Assembly: GCA_002897995.1 (NCBI GenBank)
Contig: BDTT01000068.1
Location: forward strand, 1-64,000
Origin: a bacterium BMS3Bbin10
GTDB lineage: Bacteria; Pseudomonadota; Alphaproteobacteria; Rhizobiales; Methyloligellaceae
DNA length: 64,000 bases
Reading direction: 5' to 3'
The position numbers and the translations under genes were made by a program. The notes under the pieces are model-generated. The model saw nothing but the letters and a program-made list of their open reading frames with translations. It did no database searches and was not told where the DNA came from. Positions within the stretch are counted from its first letter, which is position 1, and each line of letters begins with the position of its first letter. Below, in pieces: positions 25,044-33,087 of this stretch.

Positions 25044-26336
25044 ATGTCCCCGAGCCACCGGGATTCATTGCCATCGCTCGCCGGCGCGGACTGGCTGGCC
25101 TGGCCCGGCACGCGCAAGGTCTTCGCCACGATTGGCACGCAGGGCTTCGATATCCGCGCGGTCGGCGGCGCGGTGCGCGACGCCTTGCTGTCGCGCCGCG
25201 TTCAGGATGTCGATTTTGCCACCACGGCGGGTCCCGAAACGGTCATGGAACTGGCGCGGGATGCCGGATTGAAGGTTATTGCGACGGGCCTGGATCACGG
25301 CACGGTCACGGTTGTTGCGGGCGGGCGCGCATTCGAGGTGACCACGTTGCGCAAGGACGTGGAAACCTACGGACGGCGCGCGAAGGTGTCCTACACGGAC
25401 GATTGGCTGGCCGATGCGCGCCGGCGCGACTTCACGATCAACGCGCTTTATGCGGACGCCGATGGAACGCTCCACGATCCTCTGGGCGTCATCGGCGACG
25501 TAGCGGCGCGGCATATTCGTTTCATCGGCGATCCGCGCGAAAGGGTGCGCGAGGACTATCTGCGGATCCTTCGCTTCTTTCGCTTCAACGCCCAGCTCGG
25601 CGACGGGGACTTCGATGCCGCGGCCCTGGATGCCTGCGTGAGCGCGCGCGCCGGGCTGCAAGGCCTTTCCGCCGAGCGGGTGAACAGCGAAATGATGCGG
25701 CTGTTGCGCGCGCCGGGCGCCGCCGAAGCTCTGCGGAAAATGTTCGAATACGGCTTGCTTGTTCAGGTGCTCGCGGGCGTGCCGTTCCTCGGCCGGCTGG
25801 AAAAACTGATCGCCGTCGAGGCGCATCTTGGCCAGGAGCCCGACGCCGTGCTTCGGCTTGGCGCGCTGGCTGTTGCGGTGGCTGAGGACGCCGCGCGGCT
25901 GACGGGGCGGCTGCGTTTGTCGAATGCGGATGGGAAACGTCTGGAGGAAGCGTCCCGGTTTCACGGCCTGACGCCGGATATGGATGATGCCGGCGTCAGG
26001 GCCGGTATCCATGCGGTGGGGCGGTCGGGTTGCCGGGACAGGGCGCTCATGGCGTGGGCCGCGTCGCAGGATATGGCTTCAGATACAAGGTGGCGCGATC
26101 TCGTGACCCGCATCGGGGAAGCGCCAGCCCCGAAGTTTCCGCTGCTGGGGGCGGATATTGTGGGCATGGGCGTGCCGCAAGGGCCCGCGGTGGGCGAGAT
26201 ACTGGGTGAAATTGAAACGCGCTGGATCGCGGGCGGCTTCGCATTGGGCAGGGCGAAGCTGCTGGATATGGCGCGCGGACTGGTCGCCTCAAGGAGCGGC
26301 GGCACCTGTCAGGAGATGGAAAGGGAGCGCAAATGA
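25044..26336 (+). CDS. cca: CCA tRNA nucleotidyltransferase
   Basis: 430 residues, class II nucleotidyltransferase. Visible blocks: VGGAVRDALLSRRVQDVDFATTA (GG-x-VRD and catalytic DxD), GTVTVVAGGRAFEVTTLRKD, DDWLADARRRDFTINALYAD (RRDFTIN) and REDYLRILRFFRFNA. It adds or repairs the 3' CCA of tRNA. A long C-terminal extension (about 150 residues after AERVNSEMMRLL) is usual in this group. Its stop overlaps the next start. Confidence 0.93.
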   Translation: MSPSHRDSLPSLAGADWLAWPGTRKVFATIGTQGFDIRAVGGAVRDALLSRRVQDVDFATTAGPETVMELARDAGLKVIATGLDHGTVTVVAGGRAFEVTTLRKDVETYGRRAKVSYTDDWLADARRRDFTINALYADADGTLHDPLGVIGDVAARHIRFIGDPRERVREDYLRILRFFRFNAQLGDGDFDAAALDACVSARAGLQGLSAERVNSEMMRLLRAPGAAEALRKMFEYGLLVQVLAGVPFLGRLEKLIAVEAHLGQEPDAVLRLGALAVAVAEDAARLTGRLRLSNADGKRLEEASRFHGLTPDMDDAGVRAGIHAVGRSGCRDRALMAWAASQDMASDTRWRDLVTRIGEAPAPKFPLLGADIVGMGVPQGPAVGEILGEIETRWIAGGFALGRAKLLDMARGLVASRSGGTCQEMERERK

Positions 26337-26560
26337 CACAGCAATCCTCAAGCAACGAAACACGGACCAGCGCGGTCAAGATTGCGTTCGGCGCCATGGC
26401 GCTTGTGTGCCTGGTCGCGGGCCTCGTCATCTATCTGTTCGCGGAGCAATTCGGTTTTTCCGAAGAGACCGCGCAGATCGTGGCGATTGCATTTCTGGCG
26501 GCGGGAGCGGGCGATTACCTTGTCCTGAAATTCTGGGACCGTATTGCGGGCCGGCGTTAG
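26333..26560 (+). CDS. Small two-helix membrane protein
   Basis: 75 residues starting 4 bases inside the cca gene (ATGA overlap), hence co-translated. Two transmembrane segments: VKIAFGAMALVCLVAGLVIYLF and IVAIAFLAAGAGDYLVLKFW. A polar Ser/Thr-rich start and a basic end suggest both termini lie in the cytoplasm. Function unknown. Confidence 0.75.
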   Translation: MTQQSSSNETRTSAVKIAFGAMALVCLVAGLVIYLFAEQFGFSEETAQIVAIAFLAAGAGDYLVLKFWDRIAGRR

Positions 26561-26675
26561 CAGCATAACCAGATTGCTGCCAACATAATGATTTAACACT
26601 GAAAAATTGATTCCATCAGCTTCTGTGCGCTATCATTCCTATCGAGGATTCGGGCGCCGCGGAAAGGAGTCTGAC

Positions 26676-26945
26676 ATGGCTGACCGGGATTTTGCGGCCC
26701 AGCTGCAAGGGCACTGCCTGACCACGGCGGAGATTCTGTATCGTCTGCCGGATTATCCCGCGCTCATTCAGTCCTATCTCTGGCAGGACTACGACCTTGC
26801 TCCGGCGTTTCCAAAGCTGGTCAATTTCCTCGAATTCTGGAGCGAAAACCTCGACGGCCCGCTCTACCGAATTCGCGTCATGCACAAGCAATTGCTGTCG
26901 CCAAGGGAAATCCGGTTTCTGGATGGCGAGTTTTGCCTGAACTGA
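26676..26945 (+). CDS. usg: Usg family protein
   Basis: 89 residues from MADRDFAAQLQGHCLTTAEILYRLPDYPALIQSYLWQDYDLAPAFPKLVNFLEFW; the track start is 23 codons early, and GGAAAGGAG precedes the ATG at 26676. The LTTAEI(L)YRLPD..L.Q.Y.WQ.YDLAP.FP.L..FL.FW pattern is diagnostic of Usg proteins, conserved in alphaproteobacteria and originally found near trp genes. The role is unknown. Confidence 0.88.
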   Translation: MADRDFAAQLQGHCLTTAEILYRLPDYPALIQSYLWQDYDLAPAFPKLVNFLEFWSENLDGPLYRIRVMHKQLLSPREIRFLDGEFCLN

Positions 26946-26955
26946 AAATATGTGT

Positions 26956-27363
26956 TTACTGGGTGGCCGGCGGGGGCTTGATGACGACGCGCACGATGGA
27001 CGTCCTGGTATAGGTGCGCCCGCCCATCCGGCGGTAATAGTCAAACGCCAGATCGGCCTGGCCGGCACTCAGGGCCCGGACCGCGACATTCAGCATGCTT
27101 TGCTCCTGGAAGAACATGGACCGCCCTTTCTGGGCCATGAACCATCCGATCTCATCCACCTTCACCAGGTCGAGACCCTTGCTGAGATCCTTGTTAAGCC
27201 GCCACTTGTAACCAACCGATGGATTGCCGGGCAATTTGAGAAACACGATCTCGCCGGTCCTGGTTTCAAGGGTCTGGATGATCCGGGTCTTTTTCGCCCA
27301 AGCGGGCGCCCCCGGTCCCAGAACCAGCATAACCGCGGCAGCTATCAGGAATAGTTTGCGCAA
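26956..27363 (-). CDS. Chagasin-like (I42) protease-inhibitor family protein
   Basis: About 135 residues from a TTG (LRKLFLIAAAVMLVLGPGAPAWA, a signal peptide), with GAGG/GGAG upstream; the 238-aa track ORF is over-extended. The mature part carries the I42 loop motif NPSVGYKW (NPTTGY-type), a second loop near FMAQKGRSMF, and the closing strand block ADLAFDYYRRMGGRTYTRTSIVRVVI. These fit a periplasmic inhibitor of papain-like cysteine proteases. The family fold is convincing; inhibition is inferred. Confidence 0.78.
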   Translation of the reverse strand: MRKLFLIAAAVMLVLGPGAPAWAKKTRIIQTLETRTGEIVFLKLPGNPSVGYKWRLNKDLSKGLDLVKVDEIGWFMAQKGRSMFFQEQSMLNVAVRALSAGQADLAFDYYRRMGGRTYTRTSIVRVVIKPPPATQ

Positions 27364-27386
27364 AACTCCGTTCCCCTCAGGACCCG

Positions 27387-27875
27387 TCAGCCGAAGGCCT
27401 TTTTCACAGTGGCTTCGGGATCTTTTCCGGGTTGATTGGTGCGCACCGTCCCCGGGACCGCATCGATGAGTTCCCTCATGAACCCCAGCAGGCTGTCGGC
27501 GGTCATTTTCATGGGCTCGAATTCGTCCGAACAGCAATAGCGCCGGTGAACCTCTTCGGCGACCTGCTGGCCGACAAAACACATCGACCAGCCGGCAAAG
27601 CGGCGCTTCTTGATCGGCCGGGCCTCGAGAATGACCGGGTCCGAGTGGCGCGGGTCTTTCATGATCCGGCAAAATGTCTCCGTCACCGCCTTGCGGTCGC
27701 CTTCCAGCACCTGGGCGAAATGGTTCTGGTTGAACAGCAGCGCCCCGGTCACGCCATGGGCCATATTGTTACGCTTGGCGGATCTGAGAATTTCCTTCAA
27801 ATCGGCCCGCAGATGCGGGTCGTCCGGATTAACGGCCGTGTTCTTCGAATAATAGATCAGGCGAAAAAGATACAT
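27387..27875 (-). CDS. BLUF-domain blue-light photoreceptor
   Basis: 162 residues, one BLUF domain and a short C-terminal tail. Flavin-site residues are visible: Tyr8 (RLIYYSK), Asn36/37 (RNNMAHGVTGALLF), Gln55 in FAQVLEGD, and Trp96/Met98 in GWSMCF. The fold motifs GVTGALLF and RHSDPVILE are also present. No output domain follows, so it is a short BLUF protein that would act through a partner. The last 50 residues (HRRYCCSDEFEPMKM...) may hold the effector helices. It ends 24 bases before the inhibitor gene start. Confidence 0.9.
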   Translation of the reverse strand: MYLFRLIYYSKNTAVNPDDPHLRADLKEILRSAKRNNMAHGVTGALLFNQNHFAQVLEGDRKAVTETFCRIMKDPRHSDPVILEARPIKKRRFAGWSMCFVGQQVAEEVHRRYCCSDEFEPMKMTADSLLGFMRELIDAVPGTVRTNQPGKDPEATVKKAFG

Positions 27876-27954
27876 GCGTCCACACCTTTCCAGGCGGCGG
27901 ATTTTATCACCGGCGTGGTGTAAATGAGGTTAATACCTGGATTGAGTCCTCAAC

Positions 27955-28082
27955 CTAGTGCGTATCACCGATAAGCATGTCCCCGCGAAGGCGGGGATGG
28001 GAACCGGTTATCGGACAAATGATACGCATAAACAAAGAGCTGGATCGCGGTTTTGATGGAATCAAAACATGAAGCGATCTAG
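27955..28082. repeat. Dispersed CTAG-ended repeat, family A copy 3
   Basis: CTAGTGCGTATCACCGATAAG ... CATGAAGCGATCTAG, same orientation as copy 1 and with the same inner CCCCGCGAAGGCGGGG insert. The right CTAG overlaps the TAG stop of the desaturase gene. Confidence 0.85.
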
Positions 28083-28960
28083 CGCCCATACTCGTAAATG
28101 CGCGAACCCTGCTTATCCAAAACCGGTCTCAAATCCCGGAAAGCTTCCGAGTAGAGATAGAAGGGGATGCGGGGAAAGAGGTGATGGATGAGATGGTAAT
28201 TCTGGAACAGATACAGCCAGTTCGCGATCCGGCCCGCGGGGCCTGACACCTTGTAGACATTTGTCGCCTGCCACTTGTTTTTCGTATCATGCGGTTTGTG
28301 CGGCAGATAGGCGAAGAAGTAGATGATAATCGCGCTGCCGATCCAGTGGGGGCCGAGCCAAAGCGCCAGCACCTCGCGCCAGTAGCCGAAGACGCTGAGC
28401 CAGAAGGCGATTGAATACAGCACCCAATAGGCGGCGATGACGTGGGCGGTGATCTTGAAGTTTGCCGGCTCTTTCGGGTTGAGGGCGATCTTCCGGAAAA
28501 AGAAGTGATGGTAGTAGGGCACGATGGTGAAGCAGCGGAACAGAACGGCGAGCGGGTTGCTCACCTTGAGCCAGTGATCGGGGTCGAGATCGTCGTCATT
28601 CGTTTCGCGATGATGCATCAGGTGCATCTGCCGGAACGCCTTGTATTCATGGAGTAAAATTGCGCCGCTCAGGAACCCGATCAGATGATTGAGCCACATC
28701 CAGCGGCTGTCGCGTCCGGCGATGTTGCCATGGCAGGCCTCATGGAGCGGGGTCTGGATGACATAGAGCAACAAGGAGTTGAGAATCAGTCCCGCCCATA
28801 ACGGGATAACCCCCGCCACAGCGAGGGTGCAGACAAGCGCGAAGGAGCCAATAATCGCGAATGCCAGCGTGACGCTCGGCCAGGCAACCATTCCCTGGTA
28901 TGGCTTTACAATCCTCTGCGCTTCGCGGTCGACGCTCGCGGTTGCTGCGGTCATGTTCAC
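28079..28960 (-). CDS. Fatty-acid desaturase/carotenoid hydroxylase-like membrane protein
   Basis: 293 residues with the three His clusters of membrane di-iron desaturases: HEACHG at about residue 73, RQMHLMHH at about 113, and YHLIHHLFPRIP near 260. Four or more hydrophobic helices flank them. The motif TNDDDLDPDHW and the final LPHKPHD resemble the CrtR/CrtW carotenoid oxygenase branch, so a carotenoid or fatty-acid substrate are both possible. No carotenoid genes are nearby. The MNM start allows 28954 as an alternative. Confidence 0.85.
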   Translation of the reverse strand: MNMTAATASVDREAQRIVKPYQGMVAWPSVTLAFAIIGSFALVCTLAVAGVIPLWAGLILNSLLLYVIQTPLHEACHGNIAGRDSRWMWLNHLIGFLSGAILLHEYKAFRQMHLMHHRETNDDDLDPDHWLKVSNPLAVLFRCFTIVPYYHHFFFRKIALNPKEPANFKITAHVIAAYWVLYSIAFWLSVFGYWREVLALWLGPHWIGSAIIIYFFAYLPHKPHDTKNKWQATNVYKVSGPAGRIANWLYLFQNYHLIHHLFPRIPFYLYSEAFRDLRPVLDKQGSRIYEYGR

Positions 28961-29089
28961 ACGCTCCCTCGTTCACGCGCTTCCTGCTTCATGCGCGATG
29001 AATTCGACGCGGGGCGTCAGCCACCATACGGGTTCATGCAGCCCCTTGTTATGACAGTATGCTGATTATGCGCACATTTCCGCCGCAAT

Positions 29090-29776
29090 TCAATTTTGAA
29101 ACGCGCCGCGTGGCCTCTTGTCCACCATCCTGTCCGCGAGTCCGCAGCTCTTCATGCGCCAGATCAGCATATCCAGCCGGTCCTGACCGAAGAAGAGTTC
29201 TCCCTGAAAAACGAACAGCGGCACGCCATTGTGCCCCGCCGAGGCCTGCGCGGCCTGATTCGATTCGATTGCGCCGTCATATCTGTCCAGGTCCATATCC
29301 AGGGCGCGTTTCAAGGCTGCCGGGTTCAGGCCCGCGCGCTTGATCGCGGCGGTCAGATGCATCCCCTCATGCCAGTTGTCGGTCCGCCCGTCCCACAGCA
29401 GCCGCATGACCTGATCCTGGAACTCAAGTCCCTTGCCCGCTTCCACGGCGGCCGCCGCAAGACGCGTCAGCTCATGGATATAGGGTTGATGCCCGGCGAT
29501 CTCATTGGTCTCCATATCCTGCAGGACCGGGTCGGGAATAGGCCGCCTGTAGGGCACGCTCAAGAATTCCGCGACCCGGTTCGAATCGCGCAAATGATAG
29601 GATCGGTAATGGGCTGGAGTTGTCTTGAAAAAACCCGGATTGCGGATCGCCAGCGGATAGACGATCCGCAGATTGACGGTGACGTCATACTGGGCGCGCA
29701 GCGCCAATACGCGGTCGAGCGCCAGGTAGCAGAACGGGCTGCGCATCGACCAGTATAAATCAAACGAAAGGGGCAT
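29090..29776 (-). CDS. DsbA-like thioredoxin-fold protein, 2-hydroxychromene-2-carboxylate isomerase family
   Basis: 228 residues from MPLSFDLYWSMRSPFCYLAL; the track adds five. The N-terminal WSMRSPFCYLALDRV replaces the CxxC of DsbA with the Ser-containing active site of HCCA isomerases/kappa-class GST. The C-terminal block NGVPLFVFQGELFFGQDRLDML is the expected cis-Pro and end strand. Probably a glutathione-dependent isomerase or relative. The substrate is unknown. Confidence 0.85.
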   Translation of the reverse strand: MPLSFDLYWSMRSPFCYLALDRVLALRAQYDVTVNLRIVYPLAIRNPGFFKTTPAHYRSYHLRDSNRVAEFLSVPYRRPIPDPVLQDMETNEIAGHQPYIHELTRLAAAAVEAGKGLEFQDQVMRLLWDGRTDNWHEGMHLTAAIKRAGLNPAALKRALDMDLDRYDGAIESNQAAQASAGHNGVPLFVFQGELFFGQDRLDMLIWRMKSCGLADRMVDKRPRGAFQN

Positions 29777-29860
29777 GGCCTCGCCTCGCAACGATCACAC
29801 GCGCATACTGTAACAATTTACGGGCCGGACGCAGTGCCGAAACGCCCCGTTATACCGGAT

Positions 29861-29894
29861 AAAAAAAGGCCCGCCTCGATGGGCGGGCCTTTTT
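29861..29894 (-). terminator. Intrinsic terminator after the leftward bactofilin gene
   Basis: AAAAAAAGGCCCGCC TCGATG GGCGGGCCTTTTT: an 8-bp GC stem flanked by A and T runs. It lies 25 bases beyond the stop of the bactofilin gene at 29919. It can also act on the plus strand, though no gene ends there. Confidence 0.85.
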
Positions 29895-29918
29895 GCCATT
29901 TATATCGGTCCGCCGCCC

Positions 29919-30329
29919 TCAGGCCGCGCGTTCGATTCTGGCTGCGCGCAGTTTTCCGCTGCCGGTTGCCGTCGTGGCCTGCCTGAAAGTGTCGACATTC
30001 GATGAAGCCTGGGAGAGCGGATCATCGGAGCGCTGCGATTTGCCCTCGAAATAACCGCCATGCTCGAGCTTGAGAGCCTGATGGCAAATGTCACCCTCGA
30101 CATGGGAGTTGGATTCCAGCGTTACGCTCAGGGCGTTGATCGAGCCCGAGATGCGGCCATGGACCGTGACTTCCTCGGCGACGATGCCGCCATGAATGCG
30201 TCCCCGGTCGCCAACGATGAGCGTGGCGCAGAACACGTCGCCCTGCACGTCGCCTTCGACCTGAACTTCCCCCTTGGAAATGATGTTCCCCGTTATTGTA
30301 AGATCTTCGCCTATGATTGATGGAGCCAT
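29919..30329 (-). CDS. Bactofilin (polymer-forming cytoskeletal protein) 1
   Basis: 136 residues from MAPSIIGEDLTITGNI. This start has AGGAGG 10 bases upstream and is preferred over the track start (30404). The right-handed beta-helix repeats are clear: GEVQVEGDVQGDVFCATLIVGDRGRIHGGIVAEEVTVHGRISGSINALSVTLESNSHVEGDICHQALKLEHGGYFEG. A polar tail follows (SSNVDTFRQATTATGSGKL). Bactofilins polymerise without nucleotide and organise cell-shape or envelope enzymes. It is divergent from a second bactofilin gene, with 414 bases between holding the promoters and no other gene. Confidence 0.92.
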   Translation of the reverse strand: MAPSIIGEDLTITGNIISKGEVQVEGDVQGDVFCATLIVGDRGRIHGGIVAEEVTVHGRISGSINALSVTLESNSHVEGDICHQALKLEHGGYFEGKSQRSDDPLSQASSNVDTFRQATTATGSGKLRAARIERAA

Positions 30330-30743
30330 TGTCCATGATCCTCCTGGTTTCAGCTTGGTCATTTGTCCCCCGACAATGTCCGTATCCGCACGAGTTCGTT
30401 CCAAGCAGCCGAATCGTTGATTTCAGATTGTGTTAAGTGTGGTTAACGAAGCGTAAACGGGCGTTTGGGTTTGGGACGCCGTTGCGGCGTTCGCAAAAGT
30501 GAAAACGGGGGGTGCAAACGGTCCGGGCCGTTGTTTGTCCCCAGACTTTTCCACAGATATCGCCTGCGGACATGCAGACAGCGGGTATCAGTAGCTGCGC
30601 GGCGCGCGCATCGCTATCATGCCGCCAGCGGCAGGTTGAGACGGAAGTAATGCCGATTGAGCCTCACAAGGCATGTCTTAAGTTGACTTCCCCAGCGTTG
30701 CGTAAAGATCGGGAGGCCAAGCAGCGTATGGATTGGAGCAAAA

Positions 30744-31208
30744 ATGTCTGAATCAGTTATCGCGGACGATCTGCACATCAAGGGTGAAGTCACAACTTTA
30801 GGCGACATTGAACTCAAGGGCACTTTGGAAGGCGAGGTTACTTGCCGGACATTGCTGATCGCCGAAGACGCCAAGATCGAGGGCAAGGCCACGGCGGAAA
30901 AGGTTGTTGTGCGCGGAACCGTGGAAGGCACCATCAATGGCGTCCGGGTGACGCTGACATCATCGGCAAAGGTCAAGGGCGAGTTGGTCTGCAAGGCGCT
31001 TTCCGTTGATGAGGAGGCCTATTTTGACGGCACTTCGCAGCGCGTCAATGATCCCCTTGGGCTTGGCCAGGAAGAGCGCAAGCCCAAAGCCGAGGAAAAA
31101 CCCGCGTCCGCCACTGCGGAAGCTTCCAAATCAACGAACGGAAATATTACCCCTGACAAGCGGCCTGGTGACAAGCTCCAGCCGCTTGCGGCAAGCGGCG
31201 GTCACTAG
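30744..31208 (+). CDS. Bactofilin 2
   Basis: 154 residues with the same beta-helix repeats (DLHIKGEVTTLGDIELKGTLEGEVTCRTLLIAEDAKIEGKATAEKVVVRGTVEGTINGVRVTLTSSAKVKGELVCKALSVDEEAYFDGTSQR). A Lys/Glu/Ala-rich tail follows (EERKPKAEEKPASATAEASKS). It is shorter on repeats than bactofilin 1 but clearly a paralogue. Its stop codon TAG is the start of a family B repeat (CACTAGGACCG). Confidence 0.92.
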   Translation: MSESVIADDLHIKGEVTTLGDIELKGTLEGEVTCRTLLIAEDAKIEGKATAEKVVVRGTVEGTINGVRVTLTSSAKVKGELVCKALSVDEEAYFDGTSQRVNDPLGLGQEERKPKAEEKPASATAEASKSTNGNITPDKRPGDKLQPLAASGGH

Positions 31209-31355
31209 GACCGTTTCTGTTTTTAACAGAAACGGTAAGGCCGCGACTGCGGCCCGGCGCTTATGCGCCGCGCCCGCGCAGACCCGCGCGAAGCGCGGAT
31301 AGGTTGTGAGCGAAAAAAATCCGGAGCGATTCCGTCAAAGACGGAACTGCTCGAG
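31205..31355. repeat. 150-bp direct repeat, family B copy 1
   Basis: CTAGGACCGTTTCTGTTTTTAACAGAAACGG ... CGATTCCGTCAAAGACGGAACTGCTCGAG. It contains several inner palindromes (GCGCTTATGCGC, CCCGCGCGAAGCGCGG, CCGTCAAAGACGG). It is about 90 percent identical to 31577-31726 by eye. The opening CTAG overlaps the bactofilin 2 stop. Confidence 0.9.
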
Positions 31356-31478
31356 GACCCGCACGGCATTCGGTAATTTGGGGCGTGATGCCCGCGCCAA
31401 CGGAACAAGCCGGCCCGCGTTAGCGCGGGCCGGCTATTTATCTGGTTTATTGTGAAGCCTGTTTGAGCCCGGACCCCG

Positions 31479-31580
31479 GATCGCTTCATGTTTCGATGGA
31501 ATCAAAACGGCGGTCCCGGCCTTGTTTATGCATATCGTTTTTCCGATAAACGGTTCCCGCTTACCGGTGATAAGCCCTAG
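31479..31580. repeat. Dispersed repeat, family A copy 4 (reverse orientation), between the two B copies
   Basis: ATCGCTTCATGTTTCGATGGAATCAAAACGG ... CCGGTGATAAGCCCTAG. It is a diverged reverse copy without the inner insert, abutting family B copy 2 through a shared CTAG. No gene is visible between 31209 and 31722 besides these repeats. Confidence 0.8.
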
Positions 31581-31726
31581 ACCGTTTCTGTTCTTAACGG
31601 AAGCGGTAAGGCCGCGACTGCGGTCCGGCGCTTATGCGCCGCGCCCGCGCCGACCCGCGCGAAGCGCGGACAGGTCGTGAGCGAAAAAAATCCGGAGCGA
31701 TTCCGTCAAAGACGGAACCGCTCTAG
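31577..31726. repeat. 150-bp direct repeat, family B copy 2
   Basis: CTAGACCGTTTCTGTTCTTAACGGAAGCGG ... GACGGAACCGCTCTAG, in the same orientation as copy 1. It shares its CTAGAGCGGTTCC end with the left end of family C (CTAGAGCGGTTTCGAT), so families B and C are related. Its right CTAG overlaps the TAG stop of the DUF2853 gene. Confidence 0.9.
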
Positions 31727-32043
31727 GCGAGCTTGCCGAGCGTGCCGGTCTTTTCTGCCGCCAGATAATAAAATGTGACGCGCGACTTCGAGTTGTCGCC
31801 GCTCATCTGCTGGCATACGGACTGCAGCACCGCGTCGATCTCGTCGTCGCTTTGCGACAGCCCCAGCTTCTTCTTGCAGAAATTCTCCCGCACACGCTTG
31901 AGCTCCTCGGGGTCGGAGCAGGCAACCAATGATGCATCTCTCTGCGCCAGTATTCCCTTGCCCAGATAATTTTCAATTGCCTTCACCGCCGCCTCGTCGG
32001 CTCCAGGTGAATATTTTTTCACATCGGCAATATAATCTGACAT
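31723..32043 (-). CDS. DUF2853 family protein
   Basis: 106 residues from MSDYIADVKKYSPGADEAAVKAIENYLGKGILAQRDASLVACSDPEELKRVRENFCKKKLGL; the track ORF starts 28 codons early. It is an all-alpha small cytosolic protein family of unknown function. The two Cys in VACSDPEE and NFCKKKL are visible. Its stop lies in the end of a family B repeat. Confidence 0.85.
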   Translation of the reverse strand: MSDYIADVKKYSPGADEAAVKAIENYLGKGILAQRDASLVACSDPEELKRVRENFCKKKLGLSQSDDEIDAVLQSVCQQMSGDNSKSRVTFYYLAAEKTGTLGKLA

Positions 32044-32151
32044 CCGGTTGATCCTCCTCCCTGTCCGTGTGTTCCGGCATCTCGTCCATGCGGCGCCGCT
32101 TGGCCGGATGGCCGAACCATTTTCCAAGGAAATAACGCGGGCGATCCGCCG

Positions 32152-33087
32152 TCAAGGCCATTTCACGACGGGGGGCATCGAGGAAAGGATCGAGTCTACG
32201 TTTCCGCCGGTCTTGAGGCCAAACGCCGTTCCGCGGTCATAGAGCAGGTTGAATTCCACATAGCGGCCGCGCCGGACGAGCTGTTCTTCGCGGTCCTTCC
32301 CGCTCCACGGGGCGTTCATGTTGCGCCTTACGAGTTCAGGATATACTCCGGCGAAGGCGCGGCCCACATCCCGGGTGAAGGCAAAATCCGCCTCCCAGCC
32401 ACCCTTCGCCTCACCGGAATGCAGATAATCGTAAAAGATGCCGCCAACCCCGCGCATCTCGTCCCGGTGCTTGAGAAAGAAATATTCATCGCACCAAGTC
32501 TTGAAATGCTCATAGTCGGCGACGGCGTGCGGCGCGCAGGCCGCTTTCATGGCGGCGTGAAAGTCCTTCGTGTCCGGGTCGCCCTGGCTGCGGCGCGCGT
32601 CCAGCACCGGCGTCAGGTCCGCGCCGCCGCCGAACCAGCTTTTCGATGTCACCACAAAGCGGGTGTTCATATGCACCGCCGGCACATTCGGGTTGTGCAT
32701 ATGGGCGATGAGCGAGATGCCGCTCGCCCAGAAACGCGGATCGTCCCCGGCGCCGGGGATTTGCGATCTGAACTCGGGCGCGAATTCTCCATGCACGCTT
32801 GAAGTATGCACGCCCACCTTCTCGAACACCCGCCCCTTCATCAGGGACATAATGCCGCCGCCGCCCTTTGCGCCCGTATGGTCGGTCCGCTCCCAGGGGG
32901 TGCGCTCGAACCGGCCGGGCTCCAGCGCGGCATGAGGTCCGCTGGACAAATCATCCTCAATGGCTTCAAAGGCCGCGCAGATATCATCGCGCAGCTCTTC
33001 AAACCAGGCGCGCGCGCGGGCCTTGCGCTCATCGAGTTTCGCCAGCTCTTCCGGCGAGGTGCCGGGAATATCGGCCGCCTTGTTCAT
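32152..33087 (-). CDS. hemF: Oxygen-dependent coproporphyrinogen-III oxidase
   Basis: 311 residues from [29 protein letters not shown]; the 418-aa track ORF is over-extended. Family blocks are all present: [98 protein letters not shown] and [34 protein letters not shown]. It converts coproporphyrinogen III to protoporphyrinogen IX using O2, indicating aerobic haem synthesis. Its start overlaps the stop of the upstream hydrolase by 4 bases, so the two are translationally coupled. Confidence 0.96.
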   Translation of the reverse strand: MNKAADIPGTSPEELAKLDERKARARAWFEELRDDICAAFEAIEDDLSSGPHAALEPGRFERTPWERTDHTGAKGGGGIMSLMKGRVFEKVGVHTSSVHGEFAPEFRSQIPGAGDDPRFWASGISLIAHMHNPNVPAVHMNTRFVVTSKSWFGGGADLTPVLDARRSQGDPDTKDFHAAMKAACAPHAVADYEHFKTWCDEYFFLKHRDEMRGVGGIFYDYLHSGEAKGGWEADFAFTRDVGRAFAGVYPELVRRNMNAPWSGKDREEQLVRRGRYVEFNLLYDRGTAFGLKTGGNVDSILSSMPPVVKWP

